Positions 17,421 to 28,101 of a stretch of 64,000 bases of DNA are shown piece by piece (positions within the stretch are counted from its first letter, which is position 1; every line of letters starts with the position of its first letter). The stretch covers positions 1 through 64,000 of the forward strand of contig NZ_SLZR01000003.1 in NCBI RefSeq assembly GCF_004341165.1, given 5' to 3'. Below the pieces are notes generated by a model. That model did not search any database, was not told the DNA's origin, and worked only from the letters and a program-made list of their open reading frames with translations. Origin of the DNA: Reinekea marinisedimentorum (GTDB lineage: Bacteria > Pseudomonadota > Gammaproteobacteria > Pseudomonadales > Natronospirillaceae). A program made the translations under genes and the position numbers.

Positions 17421-17610
17421 AGTATGTGCATGGGGTGTTACAGAGCTGGTTAGAGGTGGGTAGCATCGAAAGAGAGGTCGATATGCGCAGCTGGTTGCCA
17501 TTTGAGCTGCGGTTTAGTGTTTTTTTAAAGCGCTTTGCGCTTAAAATATCGCTTTCTTAAGCTCGGGTTTTAGTTTTTACTTTTTCTTTTTCAACAGGTT
17601 AGATGGAAGC

Positions 17611-18606
17611 ATGCCAAGCCTTTATGACGTCGCACGTATTGCGGGAGTATCAAAATCTACGGTTTCCCGTGTAATCAACAATGAGGCCGGCGTAAAGCAG
17701 AACACTCGAGATAAGGTGTTTTCTGCCATCGAGGAATCCGGTTATGTCGTTAACCAGGTTGCTAAGGATCTCAAATCACAAACAACAAATCTTGTGGGTG
17801 TGATCGTTCCCAGAATCAGCTCGCACGCAATATCAGCAGGTGTCGAGGAGATTTCCAAGATCGCCGAGGCCGATGGAAAACAGGTGTTGCTGGCCAACAG
17901 CCGTCAGGAACATGGGAAGGAACTGGAATTCATTGGCCTGTTCAATCAGAAACGGGTAGCCGGCATTATCATCTTTGCGACTCATGTTGATGAAAAACTG
18001 ATTCTCGCTATTCATACCTCTAAAGTGCCTGTGGTTGTGGTGGGGCAGGATACCTCTTCTTATGGTATTCCCTGTGTATTACATGATGACCTTGGTGTCG
18101 GAGAAGCCGCTGCCAGGTTACTGAATAAGGCCGGTTGCAGTCAGGTTGGCTTTATTGGAGCACGAGCAGACGATATTGCAGTAGATACACTGCGTTATCA
18201 GGGGTTTGCTACAGAAACACTGAACCTAACCGGTAAAGAGCCACAGTTTCGCAGTAATGGTGATTTCTCCGTTTTATCTGGTAATCAGCAGGTTCAGGCA
18301 TTGTTAGACCGAGGTGTAACACCAGACGGAATCTTCTGCGCCACCGATGATTTGGCAATTGGGGCGATACAGGCTCTGGTTGCCGCTGGGCTAACACCTG
18401 GTAAAGATGTTCAGTTAGTGAGCGTTGGTAATGATGAGAAGGCTGAAATTATAACTCCCTCGCTGACAGCATTTTCTTACGCCTTCGATAGCGCGGGTCA
18501 CGAGGCTGCGGAACTATTAATGGGCCTGTGTAACAACAAAACAAAGGCGGTAACTAAACTTGTGCTTGGGTTTTCACTGGTTGAGCGTGATAGCTGTAGG
18601 TGTTAA
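17611..18606 (+). CDS. LacI family repressor of the fructoside PTS operon (ScrR-like)
   Basis: A 331-residue LacI/GalR repressor. The N-terminal helix-turn-helix is intact (SLYDVARIAGVSKSTVSRVI), followed by the hinge helix region AKDLKSQTTNLVGVIVPRI and a periplasmic-binding-like effector domain with the conserved GIFCATDDLAIGAIQAL. It is transcribed away from the EIIBC operon across a 451-bp gap that holds two matching operators, so it very likely represses the PTS operon and itself. The inducer in ScrR relatives is fructose or a phosphorylated fructose. The start ATG follows AGGTTAGATGGAAGC with a weak ribosome site. Confidence 0.9.
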   Translation: MPSLYDVARIAGVSKSTVSRVINNEAGVKQNTRDKVFSAIEESGYVVNQVAKDLKSQTTNLVGVIVPRISSHAISAGVEEISKIAEADGKQVLLANSRQEHGKELEFIGLFNQKRVAGIIIFATHVDEKLILAIHTSKVPVVVVGQDTSSYGIPCVLHDDLGVGEAAARLLNKAGCSQVGFIGARADDIAVDTLRYQGFATETLNLTGKEPQFRSNGDFSVLSGNQQVQALLDRGVTPDGIFCATDDLAIGAIQALVAAGLTPGKDVQLVSVGNDEKAEIITPSLTAFSYAFDSAGHEAAELLMGLCNNKTKAVTKLVLGFSLVERDSCRC

Positions 18607-18630
18607 CCAATATAAACCTGCTTGCCCCTT

Positions 18631-18657
18631 GCGGTGCTTAAGTGCAATTGGCACCGC
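18631..18657 (+). terminator. Inverted repeat after the LacI gene, weak terminator
   Basis: GCGGTGC and GCACCGC form a 7-bp perfect stem with a 13-nt loop, 25 bp after the LacI stop. No T-run follows, so a true intrinsic terminator is uncertain. The remaining 270 bp up to the large surface-protein gene are AT-rich and probably hold its promoter, but I could not place -35/-10 boxes reliably. Confidence 0.35.
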
Positions 18658-18945
18658 GCAGCACGAGCTTAGCCTTCTAACGGGCGAAAATTCTGGTACT
18701 CGCTTTTAAGCCGATGTTTTCAATGTACACCGGATAATTAACCAAAAAACAAGCGAACAAGCTCCCTTCAGATCATCAGTTTGAACAGCTAATTGTGAAC
18801 TGAGTCCCAGTTAACATTTAGTGATTTTAGTCACAAATAAATGCGGACTGGTTCAAGCAATTGCTCTCACTTAGCTTATAAATTTTGAATCTTCAAGTAA
18901 CTTTGTCGCAATTAGTCGGTTTGACTTTTTGTGAAGGAGTACTTT

Positions 18946-21900
18946 GTGATTCGAAACCCTCTATCAGTTACTGAAAAGAAATCTTTTCAGACATTTTCCT
19001 GTTGTTCTCTGATTGGCCTGGTTTTTGGAGCCGCACCTGTTTTCGCTGAAAGCGTCTCAGTCAAAGACGACCTGACGGTAACAACCGATAGTCTTGTGAC
19101 AGCATTGCAGGGCGATGGCGTAACCATTAACAGCCCTGTTTTTAGTGGTTACGATGCGCAGGTTGGAAGCTTTTCAGATTTCAGTTTTCTGCTGGGTGAT
19201 GACTTTTCCAGCGGCGTTATTTTAAGTACCGGCAACGCTGTAAACGTTGTTTCCAGTACCAATACCAGTTCGAAGTTTTCTACGCGCTTCGATAAACAAT
19301 CATACGATGATCCCGACCTGGGAGATGACCTCTACGACGCTGTTAAGTTCACGTTTGAAGTTGTGCCGGAGTACGACACTCTGGTCTTTGATTTTATTTT
19401 TGGCTCCGATGAATACCTTGAATGGGTTGACCAGGGCTACAGCGATACGTTGCGAATTCTGGTCGAAGGTGAAGACTGTGCTCTGACTGCAGACGGTCAG
19501 GTGTTTAGCATCGATACGGTCAACGACGAAGATAATGCCTACCTGTTTATCGATAACACCGACTCTGACTACGCTACGGAAATGGACGGCTTTACCGAAC
19601 GTGTATCCTGCCGGGTTTCAGTAACTCCGGGAAAATCCCACAGTGTCGTGGTCGGTCTTTCTGACGTGGGTGATGCGGTTTACGATTCCTGGGCCTTCTT
19701 CAGAACCAAGAGCCTTTATTCTACCCATAGCTCAGATTACGGCGATGCCCCGGATAGCTACGCAACGCTCTCGGCATCGGAAGGTGCGTCTCATGTTGTC
19801 ACCGAAGGTGTGTATTTAGGTGAATCCGTGGCTGGCGATGCCGATGGGTTTGGCGATGGTATTGACGACAGCAATGGCCTGGCAACCGATGATGAATATG
19901 ATGACGGGGTAGCCAGCCTGACCGGTTTGGATGTAATACACACGGATTACAGCCTGACCGTAAACGCGACCTCGATCAATGGCGAAAACTCTACGGTACG
20001 CGGATGGATTGACTTCGACCTGGATGGCGTTTTCCAGGAAGATGAAGCCTCCGATGCGGTGACCGTCAGTGCTGGCAGCTATCAGCAGGAGGTGACTTTA
20101 ACCTGGACAGAGCTGAATGGCAGTGGTGCCGATATGTATGCCGGTGCCACCTATGCTCGAATTCGTATCGCCAATTCAGATGAAGAACTTAGTGCTGCGA
20201 GCTTCTCCGGTACCTTTGCGACGGGTGAGGTTGAAGATTACGCCATGGAGATTACCGCGTCCTATGACACTACGGCGCCGGTTGTTTCCATTAATAATCC
20301 CATCGAAGTGACGTCGGATAATCAGACCAGTTACACCGTATCGGGCAGCTGTACTTATGGTGATAACGATGTTTCCGTCTCTGTCGAGAGTGCTTCGCCG
20401 GCGAATCAATCCGTTGTTTGTACCAGCGATGGAACCTGGTCGGCTACTTTCGATGTTTCGGATGTTGAAGAGGGCAGTGCCACGGTCGTTATCAATGCCA
20501 GTCAAACCGACATCAGTGGTAATGAGGGGGTAGCGGAAACCGTTTATGCCGATAAGTCTGCAACTTACCCCGGGGTCAGCATTGAAAATGTGCCTGCAAT
20601 CAGTACAGCTGCTTTTACCGCGACCTTTGAGTTTACCGAAGATGTGACGGATTTCGAACTTGTCGACATCAGCGTCACCAATGCAACGGTCAGTGATTTT
20701 TCTGCGGCAGATGGCGACAGCTACAGCGCTTTGATAACGCCGCAGGAACAGGGCACAGTGACGATTGATGTTGCAGCCGGAATCGCTTTCGACAGCACCG
20801 GCATGGCTAACGTGGCTGCAGTGCAGGCAACCAGCCTGTACGACGACGGCATTGACCCGACCATTTCGATTACCGATAACGGCACCCATGGCGATGACCT
20901 GTTCAATGCCAGCGAGGCAAGCAGCATCTCGATCAGTGGACTAACCGATGCCGAAGATGATCAGCAGGTGACGGTCGTGCTAACCGATGGCACAAATACA
21001 GTGAAAGCTTACGATACCGTTGTAGACGGCAGCTGGAGTGTTTCAGAAATCGACATCAGTGGCTTTAATGACGGAGACATTCTGATCACCGCCGATGTCA
21101 GTGATGAGTTTGGCAATGCTGCACCTTCGGCTGAACAGACCGTAACGCTGGCAGCACAACTGCCAGAAATAACTGCGGATGTTGTCGGCCCTACCAGTGA
21201 TACAACACCGGAATTTACTGGCACGACCGATCAGGCCGATGGCACGGTAGTCTCTGTATACGATGAGAACGCTGAGCTGGTTTGCAGTGCTGTGGTGTCT
21301 GCCGGTGCCTGGGCGTGTACCCCGGCAACGGCGATCGATGAAGGTGATTACATCTATACGGCCGAGGTGACCGACGCTAACGACAATACACAGGTGATAA
21401 GTGTCTATGTCTGGATTGACCAGGACAGTGATAACGACGGTATTCCTGATGTTATCGAAGGCGATACAGACACCGACGGTGACGGCAAGGTCGATTCAGA
21501 AGACACCGATTCGGATAACGATGGTATTTACGATTACGAAGAGGGTACTGCCGTCACACTCACCGGTACCGACAGCGATGCCGATGGTATTGATGATGCG
21601 ATCGATGTAGACGAAACCGGCGGTGACGATGCGAATGACAATGGCATTGATGATGCGTACGAAGGTGTTGATTCCGATGGCGATGGTGTGATCGATACAC
21701 TGGATGCTGACTCCGATAACGATGGTATTCCGGATCTAATCGAAGGCTTTAGCGATAGCGACGACGATGGCATAGCCGACTATTTGGATCTCGATTCCGA
21801 TGGCGATGGCATTCCGGATGTTCTGGAGAACACCCAAACCCCGGAATTGCTCGGTTCAGATAGCGATGCTGACGGCATTGATGATGCTATTGATGTTGAT

Positions 21901-24390
21901 GAAACCGGTGGAAGCGACAATGACTACGATGGCATTGATGACAGCTTTGAACCGACCGATACCGACGGTGATGGCATTGCGGATTACCTCGATACAGACA
22001 GCGATAACGACACCGTGCCTGATGTTGTAGAGGCTGGAAATATTCCTGCGTTGACCGGTGTCGATTCCGACAGCGATGGCCTGGATGATGCCTTAGATGT
22101 TGACGCAACCGGCGGCACCGATGGCGATGGCAACGGTGTTGACGATGAGTATGAACTGAGCGATACCGATGGCGATGGCCTTGCCGACTTCATCGACCTG
22201 GACAGCGATAACGACAGTATCGCGGATGAAACCGAAAGCGGCTCCAGTGGCGAAGATGCAAACGACAACGGCCTTGATGACAGCTACGACGTGTTAATAA
22301 CCGGCGGCACCGACAGTGACAATGACGGCATCGACGATGATGTTGTTCCGGCCGATGAAGATGGCGACGGCATCGCCAACATGCAGGACCTGGACAGCGA
22401 TAACGATGGCCTGATGGATGTCATTGAAGCAGGCTCTGCCGACGCTGATGACAACGGACTGGTTGATGACGATACGCTGACTTACGACCCGCCGGATACC
22501 GATAGCGATGGTAAAGACGATTACCTGGATGTTGACAGTGACAACGATGGCGTAAGCGATGCGGCAAACAGTGAAGCTGAGCCCTACGATACCGACAACG
22601 ATGGTGTCATCGATGAAGCTTACAGCGAAGATACCGACGGTGACGGTATTGCCGATGTCGTTGACCAGGCGGATGCTACCTTTGGCAATGCGCTGGACAG
22701 TGATTCCGACGGCATAGAGGACAGCACAGATCTTGACGATGACAACGATGGTATTCCGGATGCGGTAGAAGCGCCGGGTGGCATCGATATAGACAGCGAT
22801 GCTGACGGCATTGTTGATCGGCTGGATCTTGACAGCGATGGCGACAGCATAACCGATGCGATTGAAGCTCAGGGCGATATGAATGCCGATGCCGACTGGG
22901 ATGGCATCATTGATAACTTTACGGATACAAATGCAGATGGTCTGGACGACAGTGTTTCGCCGTTAACCGGCGTGATCGATACCGACAGTGACGGTACCGA
23001 GGATTACCTCGATCTTAACAGTGATGGCGATGACTACAGCGATGCCACTGAAAATGACGATTACAACGAAGACGGTGTGATTGACAGTATTCAGGCGGCA
23101 AAAGAGCTGACCACAGCGGTGCGCGGTATCGGCAGTTTTGGGCTGGAATTTTTACTGGCACTGCCACTGCTGTTGCTTGCCCGGCGCTCAAAGCCGGTTC
23201 GTTCCACAATGCAGCCATTGGCGGCATTCGCATTACTGAGTATTGCTGGGCTGGCATATCTCCCGGCACCGGTGAGCGCGCATGAGGCCATTGCTATTCG
23301 TTATGTTGTCGACAGTGACGAGTACGGCAGTGAAATTTATCAGCCAGAGCATCACGGCGATGCCGACAAAGCCGGGCTTTCTTATGTGTCGGGCTGGTAC
23401 ATTGGCGCTGGGTTGGGCGGCAGCCACGTTGAACCCGAAGGCAGTTCAGATGGCTTCTATACCGATGATGATTCCAGCTGGGGTTACACCCTGTTTATTG
23501 GCAATCGCTTTCTGCCTCATTGGAGTGGTGAGTTTTCTTTTACCGACTTAGGTGAGGCCGGGCTGACCAACTCAAACCCGGCAATAGCGGCGTCGGTTCC
23601 TGATGCGGCAATTAGCTATCAGGTGCCGTCCCTGTCGGCTATGTACCATTTATTGAGTCCGAACAGCCCGTTTGATGTATATGGCCGTGCCGGATTGTCG
23701 GTCATCCTTAACGAGGCTTCCGATGACAGCATTCCTTTCACCAGTGAGACCGCGTTCCAGCTGAGTTTGGGCGCCGGTGCATCCTGGCGTTTTGCTGAAC
23801 ACTGGCTGCTGCGTGCCGAGGCGAGCAGTTTTGATGACGATGCGGCTTATTATGGCCTATCGCTGGCCTATATTTTCGCCCGTCATCAGCAACACCCGGA
23901 GCCGGAAGCAGTGGCGCCGACACCGAGAGAAATAGTTGTTGTCGAACCGCTGAAGAAGCCGGAGCCGGTGGTGGCCGAAGTGATTCCGGAGCCTGCAACC
24001 ATTGAGATGGTCTGTGAAGACTTTAATGGAGTGATGGATAGCATTCAGTTTAAAACCGGTTCATACGATTTGACTGATGAAAGCGGTGCGGCATTGAACT
24101 CTGTTGTCGATTCCATGCTGCGCTACCCGGAGCTGGCCATTAAGGTTGAGGCGCATACCGACAGCATTGGGGATGCCGAGTTCAACCAGACGCTCTCTGA
24201 AAAACGTGCAGAATCGGTTAAAGCCTATCTCACCAGCTTCGATGTAGAGGGTAGCCGGATTGAACTGGCAGGCTATGGTGAGTCTGTGCCGATAGCTTCA
24301 AACGATACCGTTGAGGGCAGGGCGCTTAACCGTCGTGTTGAGTTCCAGGTAACCAACAACCAGATTTGCCGGCCCGAAAGTGTTGAGTAA
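18946..24390 (+). CDS. Giant surface protein: choice-of-anchor L, GEVED, Ig-like, TSP3 repeats, fused to OmpA-type porin
   Basis: A 1,814-residue exported protein. AAGGAG 6 nt before GTG 18946 decides the start. Order: signal peptide (to about residue 35); choice-of-anchor L domain (about 45-260, DFIFGSDEYLEWVDQGYSD); GEVED domain (about 265-440, GWIDFDLDGVF, GEVEDYAMEI); Ig-like modules (about 440-820); calcium-binding thrombospondin type 3 repeats (about 825-1385); a hydrophobic helix with a basic tail (about 1394-1418, FGLEFLLALPLLLLARRSKP); a second signal-peptide-like stretch (about 1422-1446, ending PAPVSA); an OmpA-like beta-barrel (about 1480-1650); and a peptidoglycan-binding OmpA C-terminal domain (about 1690-1808, VEAHTDSIGDAEFN). 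It probably anchors an extended adhesive stalk to the outer membrane and wall. The junction looks like an in-frame fusion of two genes. It stands alone and ends at a strong terminator. Confidence 0.88.
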   Translation: MIRNPLSVTEKKSFQTFSCCSLIGLVFGAAPVFAESVSVKDDLTVTTDSLVTALQGDGVTINSPVFSGYDAQVGSFSDFSFLLGDDFSSGVILSTGNAVNVVSSTNTSSKFSTRFDKQSYDDPDLGDDLYDAVKFTFEVVPEYDTLVFDFIFGSDEYLEWVDQGYSDTLRILVEGEDCALTADGQVFSIDTVNDEDNAYLFIDNTDSDYATEMDGFTERVSCRVSVTPGKSHSVVVGLSDVGDAVYDSWAFFRTKSLYSTHSSDYGDAPDSYATLSASEGASHVVTEGVYLGESVAGDADGFGDGIDDSNGLATDDEYDDGVASLTGLDVIHTDYSLTVNATSINGENSTVRGWIDFDLDGVFQEDEASDAVTVSAGSYQQEVTLTWTELNGSGADMYAGATYARIRIANSDEELSAASFSGTFATGEVEDYAMEITASYDTTAPVVSINNPIEVTSDNQTSYTVSGSCTYGDNDVSVSVESASPANQSVVCTSDGTWSATFDVSDVEEGSATVVINASQTDISGNEGVAETVYADKSATYPGVSIENVPAISTAAFTATFEFTEDVTDFELVDISVTNATVSDFSAADGDSYSALITPQEQGTVTIDVAAGIAFDSTGMANVAAVQATSLYDDGIDPTISITDNGTHGDDLFNASEASSISISGLTDAEDDQQVTVVLTDGTNTVKAYDTVVDGSWSVSEIDISGFNDGDILITADVSDEFGNAAPSAEQTVTLAAQLPEITADVVGPTSDTTPEFTGTTDQADGTVVSVYDENAELVCSAVVSAGAWACTPATAIDEGDYIYTAEVTDANDNTQVISVYVWIDQDSDNDGIPDVIEGDTDTDGDGKVDSEDTDSDNDGIYDYEEGTAVTLTGTDSDADGIDDAIDVDETGGDDANDNGIDDAYEGVDSDGDGVIDTLDADSDNDGIPDLIEGFSDSDDDGIADYLDLDSDGDGIPDVLENTQTPELLGSDSDADGIDDAIDVDETGGSDNDYDGIDDSFEPTDTDGDGIADYLDTDSDNDTVPDVVEAGNIPALTGVDSDSDGLDDALDVDATGGTDGDGNGVDDEYELSDTDGDGLADFIDLDSDNDSIADETESGSSGEDANDNGLDDSYDVLITGGTDSDNDGIDDDVVPADEDGDGIANMQDLDSDNDGLMDVIEAGSADADDNGLVDDDTLTYDPPDTDSDGKDDYLDVDSDNDGVSDAANSEAEPYDTDNDGVIDEAYSEDTDGDGIADVVDQADATFGNALDSDSDGIEDSTDLDDDNDGIPDAVEAPGGIDIDSDADGIVDRLDLDSDGDSITDAIEAQGDMNADADWDGIIDNFTDTNADGLDDSVSPLTGVIDTDSDGTEDYLDLNSDGDDYSDATENDDYNEDGVIDSIQAAKELTTAVRGIGSFGLEFLLALPLLLLARRSKPVRSTMQPLAAFALLSIAGLAYLPAPVSAHEAIAIRYVVDSDEYGSEIYQPEHHGDADKAGLSYVSGWYIGAGLGGSHVEPEGSSDGFYTDDDSSWGYTLFIGNRFLPHWSGEFSFTDLGEAGLTNSNPAIAASVPDAAISYQVPSLSAMYHLLSPNSPFDVYGRAGLSVILNEASDDSIPFTSETAFQLSLGAGASWRFAEHWLLRAEASSFDDDAAYYGLSLAYIFARHQQHPEPEAVAPTPREIVVVEPLKKPEPVVAEVIPEPATIEMVCEDFNGVMDSIQFKTGSYDLTDESGAALNSVVDSMLRYPELAIKVEAHTDSIGDAEFNQTLSEKRAESVKAYLTSFDVEGSRIELAGYGESVPIASNDTVEGRALNRRVEFQVTNNQICRPESVE
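21415..23095 (+). repeat. Coding repeat: thrombospondin type 3 (DxDxDG) array
   Basis: About 560 codons encode Asp-rich calcium-binding units of the form DSDNDGIPD and DTDGDGIADYLD. A higher-order unit of roughly 85-90 residues recurs, marked by SDADGIDDAIDVDETGG at about 21570-21620 and 21857-21910 and a degenerate copy at about 22065-22115. In other proteins these arrays form rigid, calcium-stiffened stalks. Confidence 0.88.
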
Positions 24391-24457
24391 CTGGCCCGTA
24401 TACTGAAGCTTTTTTAGTTTCAGTGAGCAAGCAATTGGCGAAGAAGTGAACTGAAGG

Positions 24458-24493
24458 CGCTCCGCAGCAAGAAAGCTGCGGAGCGTTTTTTTT
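24458..24493 (+). terminator. Strong rho-independent terminator
   Basis: CGCTCCGCAGC pairs perfectly with GCTGCGGAGCG (11-bp GC-rich stem, 6-nt loop AAGAAA) and is followed by eight Ts. It ends the giant surface-protein gene just before the convergent transporter operon. Confidence 0.92.
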
Positions 24494-24495
24494 AA

Positions 24496-25422
24496 TTAGG
24501 ATTTTGCGTAAAAAGGCCGGCCTAAAGAAACCGGCGCAACCAAGCGATTATTCAGCTTATCGCGCGACAGCATCACCAATACCACGATGGTGGCCAGGTA
24601 CGGCAATATCGCCAGCAGGTTAGGTGAAATAGCAACCCCCAGCCCCTGAAATACCAGATGCAGAATCGACATTAAGCCAAATAGCCAGGCCCCCAGCAGT
24701 ACGCGCTCGGCTTTCCAGCTGGCGAAGACCACCAGTGCCAGGGCGATCCAGCCGCGACCGGAAGACATGTTTTCTACCCACAAAGGCGTATAGGCCAGCG
24801 ATAAATAACCGCCGGCAAGCCCCGCCATAGCGCCGCCAAAAATGATGGCCAGATAGCGAATGCGAAACACCGGCAAGCCAATGGCGTGTGCGGAATCCGG
24901 GTTTTCACCGACGGCTTTAAGCATCAGCCCGGCGCGCGAGTGATTAATAAACCAGTAAACCCCACCAAAAATCACGAATGAGAGATACACCAGCAGGTCC
25001 TGACCAAACAGCATGCGCCCAATGAGAGGCAGGTCGGTCAGTACCGGAATGAAGATCGGGTCGAGCCCCTGAACCGGTTTACCGACAAAGCCGGCACCGA
25101 TAAAGGCCGATAGCCCGGTGCCGAAAATGGTCAGTGCCAGCCCGGTGGCCACCTGATTGGCGAACAGTTCTTGAGTAATCAGCCCGAAGATCAGCGACAT
25201 CAGCACGCCGGAAAGCATCGCCAGCGCAAAGCCCAGAACAAGGCTGCCGGTGGTGAGGGTGGCAATAAAGCCAATCACCGCGCCCATCAGCATCATGCCT
25301 TCCTGGCCCAGGTTGAGCACGCCGCTCTTTTCGCAGATCAGCTCACCCAGTGCGACGATGAGCAGGGGCGTACCGGTGCGCACCATGGCGTAAAGGATGT
25401 TGGTAATTAGATCGATATCCAT
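24496..25422 (-). CDS. Nucleoside-type ABC transporter permease 2
   Basis: A 308-residue inner-membrane permease of the branched-chain/ribose permease superfamily, in the YufQ/NupQ-like group that works with BMP-family binding proteins. It has about eight to ten hydrophobic helices. Conserved segments include GELICEKSGVLNLGQEGMMLMGA near the N-terminus and KAVGENPDSAHAIGLPV in the cytoplasmic loop. Last gene of a five-gene minus-strand operon, only 3 bp after the other permease gene. Its product should pair with that permease as a heterodimer to import nucleosides, bases or related compounds. Confidence 0.9.
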   Translation of the reverse strand: MDIDLITNILYAMVRTGTPLLIVALGELICEKSGVLNLGQEGMMLMGAVIGFIATLTTGSLVLGFALAMLSGVLMSLIFGLITQELFANQVATGLALTIFGTGLSAFIGAGFVGKPVQGLDPIFIPVLTDLPLIGRMLFGQDLLVYLSFVIFGGVYWFINHSRAGLMLKAVGENPDSAHAIGLPVFRIRYLAIIFGGAMAGLAGGYLSLAYTPLWVENMSSGRGWIALALVVFASWKAERVLLGAWLFGLMSILHLVFQGLGVAISPNLLAILPYLATIVVLVMLSRDKLNNRLVAPVSLGRPFYAKS

Positions 25423-25425
25423 AAA

Positions 25426-26517
25426 TTATCCCTCTGTGCGGAGCGCAGATGCGGGTTTACGCGGGCCAGACCAGCGCAAACGGAAGTTGATGAAGACATC
25501 GCATGCCAGTAAATAGAACAGCAGCATGCCCTGAAACAGATTGGTTAACGCCAGCGGCAACCCCAGTTCGATCTGAGCCATTTCGCCGCCCATATACAGC
25601 AAGCCCATCAGAAACGTAGCCAGCACAATACCGAACGGGTTCAGCCGCCCTAAAAAGGCAACAATGATGGCGGCATAGCCATAACCCGGCGAAACACTGG
25701 GAATAAGCTGGCCAATGGGGCCGGCTACCTCGCTGATGCCGGCAAGGCCAGCCAATCCGCCACTGATGAGCATGGTGAGGTAGGTTAAATGTTTGCCTTT
25801 AAAGCCCGACAAGCGCGCCGCGCCATGGTCCATGCCGATGACCCGAATCTGAAAACCAATAAAGGAATGGCTCATCAGCACCCAAATGGCAACCACGGCC
25901 AGCAGTGCCAGTGCCAGGCCGAAATGAACGCGCGTACCTTCAATCAGTATTGGCATCAGTGCAGAATCGCCAAACATGGCCGATTCCGGGAAATTGAAAC
26001 CCTGCGGGTCTTTCAGAGGCCCGTGAACACCCCAGAGCAGAATGTTCAGCGCAATGTAATTCATCATGATGGTGGTGAGAATTTCATTGCTGTTGAAGTG
26101 GACCTTCAGGAACGCCGCAATACCCGACCACAGCATGCCGCCAAGTACACCGCTGATCATAACTAATGGCAACACCCAGAAGCCTTCGGCATCAATCAGC
26201 TGAAGCGCAACCACGCCGCCCGTTAAAGCGCCCATCAACAGCTGGCCTTCGGCCCCGATGTTCCAGATTTGGGCCTTAAAAACCACAGAGAGCCCAATGG
26301 CACAAATCAGAATGGGCGTGGCCTTAACGGCCAGTTCCGTCAGGCCATAAACGTCTGAAATAGGGGTGTAGAAGAGGGTGACCAGTGCGTGCCACGGGTT
26401 AATGCCCAGTGACGAAAACAGGATGACGCCGGTCAGTACGGTGAGCAAAAAAGCAAAGACAGGCGAGGCGTATGCCATCGCCTTTGAGCGTTCGCCCCTC
26501 GGTTCGAGTTTTATCAT
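25426..26517 (-). CDS. Nucleoside-type ABC transporter permease 1
   Basis: A 363-residue membrane permease of the YufP/NupP-like group. About nine to ten helices are seen from residue 15 on, with the typical FKAQIWNIGAEGQLLMGALTG and the loop RVIGMDHGAARLSGFKGKH. It lies 14 bp after the ATPase gene and 3 bp before permease 2, so the three are translated together. The family imports purine and pyrimidine nucleosides in Bacillus and other bacteria; the ligand here is not proven. Confidence 0.9.
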   Translation of the reverse strand: MIKLEPRGERSKAMAYASPVFAFLLTVLTGVILFSSLGINPWHALVTLFYTPISDVYGLTELAVKATPILICAIGLSVVFKAQIWNIGAEGQLLMGALTGGVVALQLIDAEGFWVLPLVMISGVLGGMLWSGIAAFLKVHFNSNEILTTIMMNYIALNILLWGVHGPLKDPQGFNFPESAMFGDSALMPILIEGTRVHFGLALALLAVVAIWVLMSHSFIGFQIRVIGMDHGAARLSGFKGKHLTYLTMLISGGLAGLAGISEVAGPIGQLIPSVSPGYGYAAIIVAFLGRLNPFGIVLATFLMGLLYMGGEMAQIELGLPLALTNLFQGMLLFYLLACDVFINFRLRWSGPRKPASALRTEG

Positions 26518-26531
26518 GATTGCAGTCTCCG

Positions 26532-28055
<1,524 letters not shown>

Positions 28056-28101
28056 GAAAAATCCTCTAGTCGCAGGTGATGTAAATAATTGTGAGCGTGA
28101 C

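Noticed and set aside
17801-17813. A third TGATCGTTCCC-like operator inside the LacI gene
   Set aside because: It encodes the conserved VIVPRI stretch of LacI proteins, so the match is explained by coding constraint.
21415-23095. Repetitive DNA that could suggest a CRISPR or satellite array
   Set aside because: It is in frame, codes for DxDxDG calcium-binding repeats, and has no uniform repeat-spacer structure.
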